From: Coriobacteriia bacterium
GTDB taxonomy: Bacteria; Actinomycetota; Coriobacteriia; Coriobacteriales; UBA8131
Direction of reading: 5' to 3'
NCBI GenBank assembly: GCA_003509825.1
Contig: DOMT01000143.1
Coordinates: forward strand, 1-5,625
Length of the DNA: 5,625 nt
A model generated the notes under the pieces. The model did not search any database and had not been told where the DNA came from. It saw only the letters and a list, made by a program, of their open reading frames with translations. Shown piece by piece: positions 5,048-5,625 of this stretch. The position numbers and the translations under genes are program-made. Each line of letters begins with the position of its first letter. Positions within the stretch are counted from its first letter, which is position 1.

Positions 5048-5539
5048 ATGAGACATCAAAACGCGTTAACGAGTACTGCGATGCTTTCTGCGCTGTGGGA
5101 AAAAGAGAAGAAAGACACCATGGAGCTGATGAAACCATTCGTTCTCCACTCCGTCTGGAAAACAACACCAGTAAATAATGAAGTTGTTGACTCCGAGGTT
5201 TCCGCACAATTGTCTGCTGGTTTTGGATTTTCCCCCATACCTTATTCTGTGCTACGAAAGATATTTGCCAGATTGGCTAGGGAGAAGATACTTAGAAAGG
5301 TTAACGGTCGCTTTATTTTGGATTTAGACATCAGAAATAAATGTTTTGATATTGATTCAAAATATGAGCGAACACGAAAGGAGACCAATCTAGTCGTTAC
5401 TGCACTAACTACCTATCTAAATGAGAAACGAGAAAAATTAGCGGAAAAGCTGATTCGCATTGGCGCAAACAAGTGCGGAGCACGTGTTAGGAAGAAAGAA
5501 GTCGACCGTGCAAACAATATACTACAGTCTCATAAATAA
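5048..5539 (+). CDS. Uncharacterised protein, possibly N-terminal remnant of a longer family
   Basis: The 163-residue product starts at ATG 5048 with a weak AAGG (5042-5045) placed unusually close. No in-frame alternative lies upstream. The first part, LWEKEKKDTMELMKPFVLHSVWKT (16-39), reads as a helix of tandem charged and hydrophobic residues. FGFSPIPYSVLRKIFARLAREKILRKVNGRFIL (58-90) resembles a winged-helix segment with a recognition helix and a wing strand. A long, strongly charged helix follows (about 103-160). The start recalls, from memory, N-terminal regions of much longer bacterial proteins that carry a PIN-like domain. If so, this gene has lost its catalytic part. Codon use and AT-richness differ clearly from the core genes, suggesting acquired DNA. 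No frame near the end continues it convincingly. The function is not known. Confidence 0.6.
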   Translation: MRHQNALTSTAMLSALWEKEKKDTMELMKPFVLHSVWKTTPVNNEVVDSEVSAQLSAGFGFSPIPYSVLRKIFARLAREKILRKVNGRFILDLDIRNKCFDIDSKYERTRKETNLVVTALTTYLNEKREKLAEKLIRIGANKCGARVRKKEVDRANNILQSHK

Positions 5540-5549
5540 TATGCTGTAG
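5522..5549 (+). repeat. Inverted repeat CTACAG/CTGTAG around the stop codon
   Basis: CTACAG (5522-5527) and CTGTAG (5544-5549) are a perfect 6-bp inverted repeat with a 16-base loop holding the TAA stop (5537-5539). No T-run follows (only CTTCAACTTT). It could be a weak transcript end or a mild structure between the two genes. Confidence 0.35.
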
Positions 5550-5576
5550 CTTCAACTTTGGAAATGACTGGTGTCT

Positions 5577-5625
5577 ATGAGTGAGAAGTCAGGGAATCAA
5601 ATCGCCCAGCCTAAAGGCAGCCTGC
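5577..5625 (+). CDS. Start of a further reading frame (partial, runs off right edge)
   Basis: ATG at 5577 opens a frame of 16 codons reading MSEKSGNQIAQPKGSL to the window edge. It begins 37 bases after the previous stop, same strand, in a different frame. The only Shine-Dalgarno-like bases (GGA near 5560) are too far for a strong call. The hydrophilic start is plausible for a protein. Short N-terminal strings with a PKG step resemble starts of SpvB/TcaC-like toxin subunits, but this is too short to assign. It may be co-transcribed with the gene before it. Confidence 0.4.
   Translation, partial: MSEKSGNQIAQPKGSL

Overview
The window comes from a bacterial chromosome. Five well-formed genes lie on the + strand between about 464 and 4856. 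They are GC-rich, rich in Asp, Glu and Ala, and use GC-ending codons, ATG or GTG starts and mostly purine-rich Shine-Dalgarno sites. The mix (DegV protein, nicotinamidase, MaoC hydratase, a YgjP-type metalloprotease, moderately high GC) would fit an actinobacterium of the Coriobacteriia/Eggerthellaceae kind. That placement is inferred from style and gene content and was not tested. Both ends of the window (about 158-463 and 4857-5625) are visibly more AT-rich, so the core block looks flanked by less conserved or acquired DNA.

Layout: 2-157 is an unrecognised reading frame entering from the left. A gap of about 300 bases (158-463) follows, with a perfect 12-bp tandem duplication and several dyads, including a 14-bp perfect palindrome. 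Then come a MaoC-like hotdog hydratase (464-913), a nicotinamidase/isochorismatase-family amidohydrolase (990-1688), a DegV fatty-acid-binding protein (1836-2810), a 6-phosphogluconate/3-hydroxyisobutyrate dehydrogenase-like protein (2910-3992) and a YgjP/WLM-type zinc metallopeptidase (4008-4856). After an AT-rich spacer with a promoter bracketed by an inverted repeat lies a 163-residue protein (5048-5539) that looks like an N-terminal remnant of a longer family. A new reading frame starts at 5577 and runs off the right edge.

The five core genes read as ordinary housekeeping or metabolic genes in one direction. They are probably several short transcription units rather than one pathway operon. 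The nicotinamidase would feed NAD salvage, MaoC would act on an acyl-CoA enoyl substrate, and DegV handles fatty acids (usually with a FakA kinase, not seen here). Only the last two core genes (16-bp gap, no good Shine-Dalgarno for the second) look tightly coupled.

The most unusual item is the dehydrogenase-like protein at 2910-3992. Its glycine-rich cofactor loop is replaced, two other signature positions are changed, and it carries an acidic tail with two Cys and three consecutive His. A 15-bp GC-rich RNA stem lies just upstream of it. The 4986-5031 inverted repeat around the promoter of the right-hand gene, and what follows that gene beyond the window, are the other points worth pursuing. 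I found no convincing complete new system inside these 5.6 kb.
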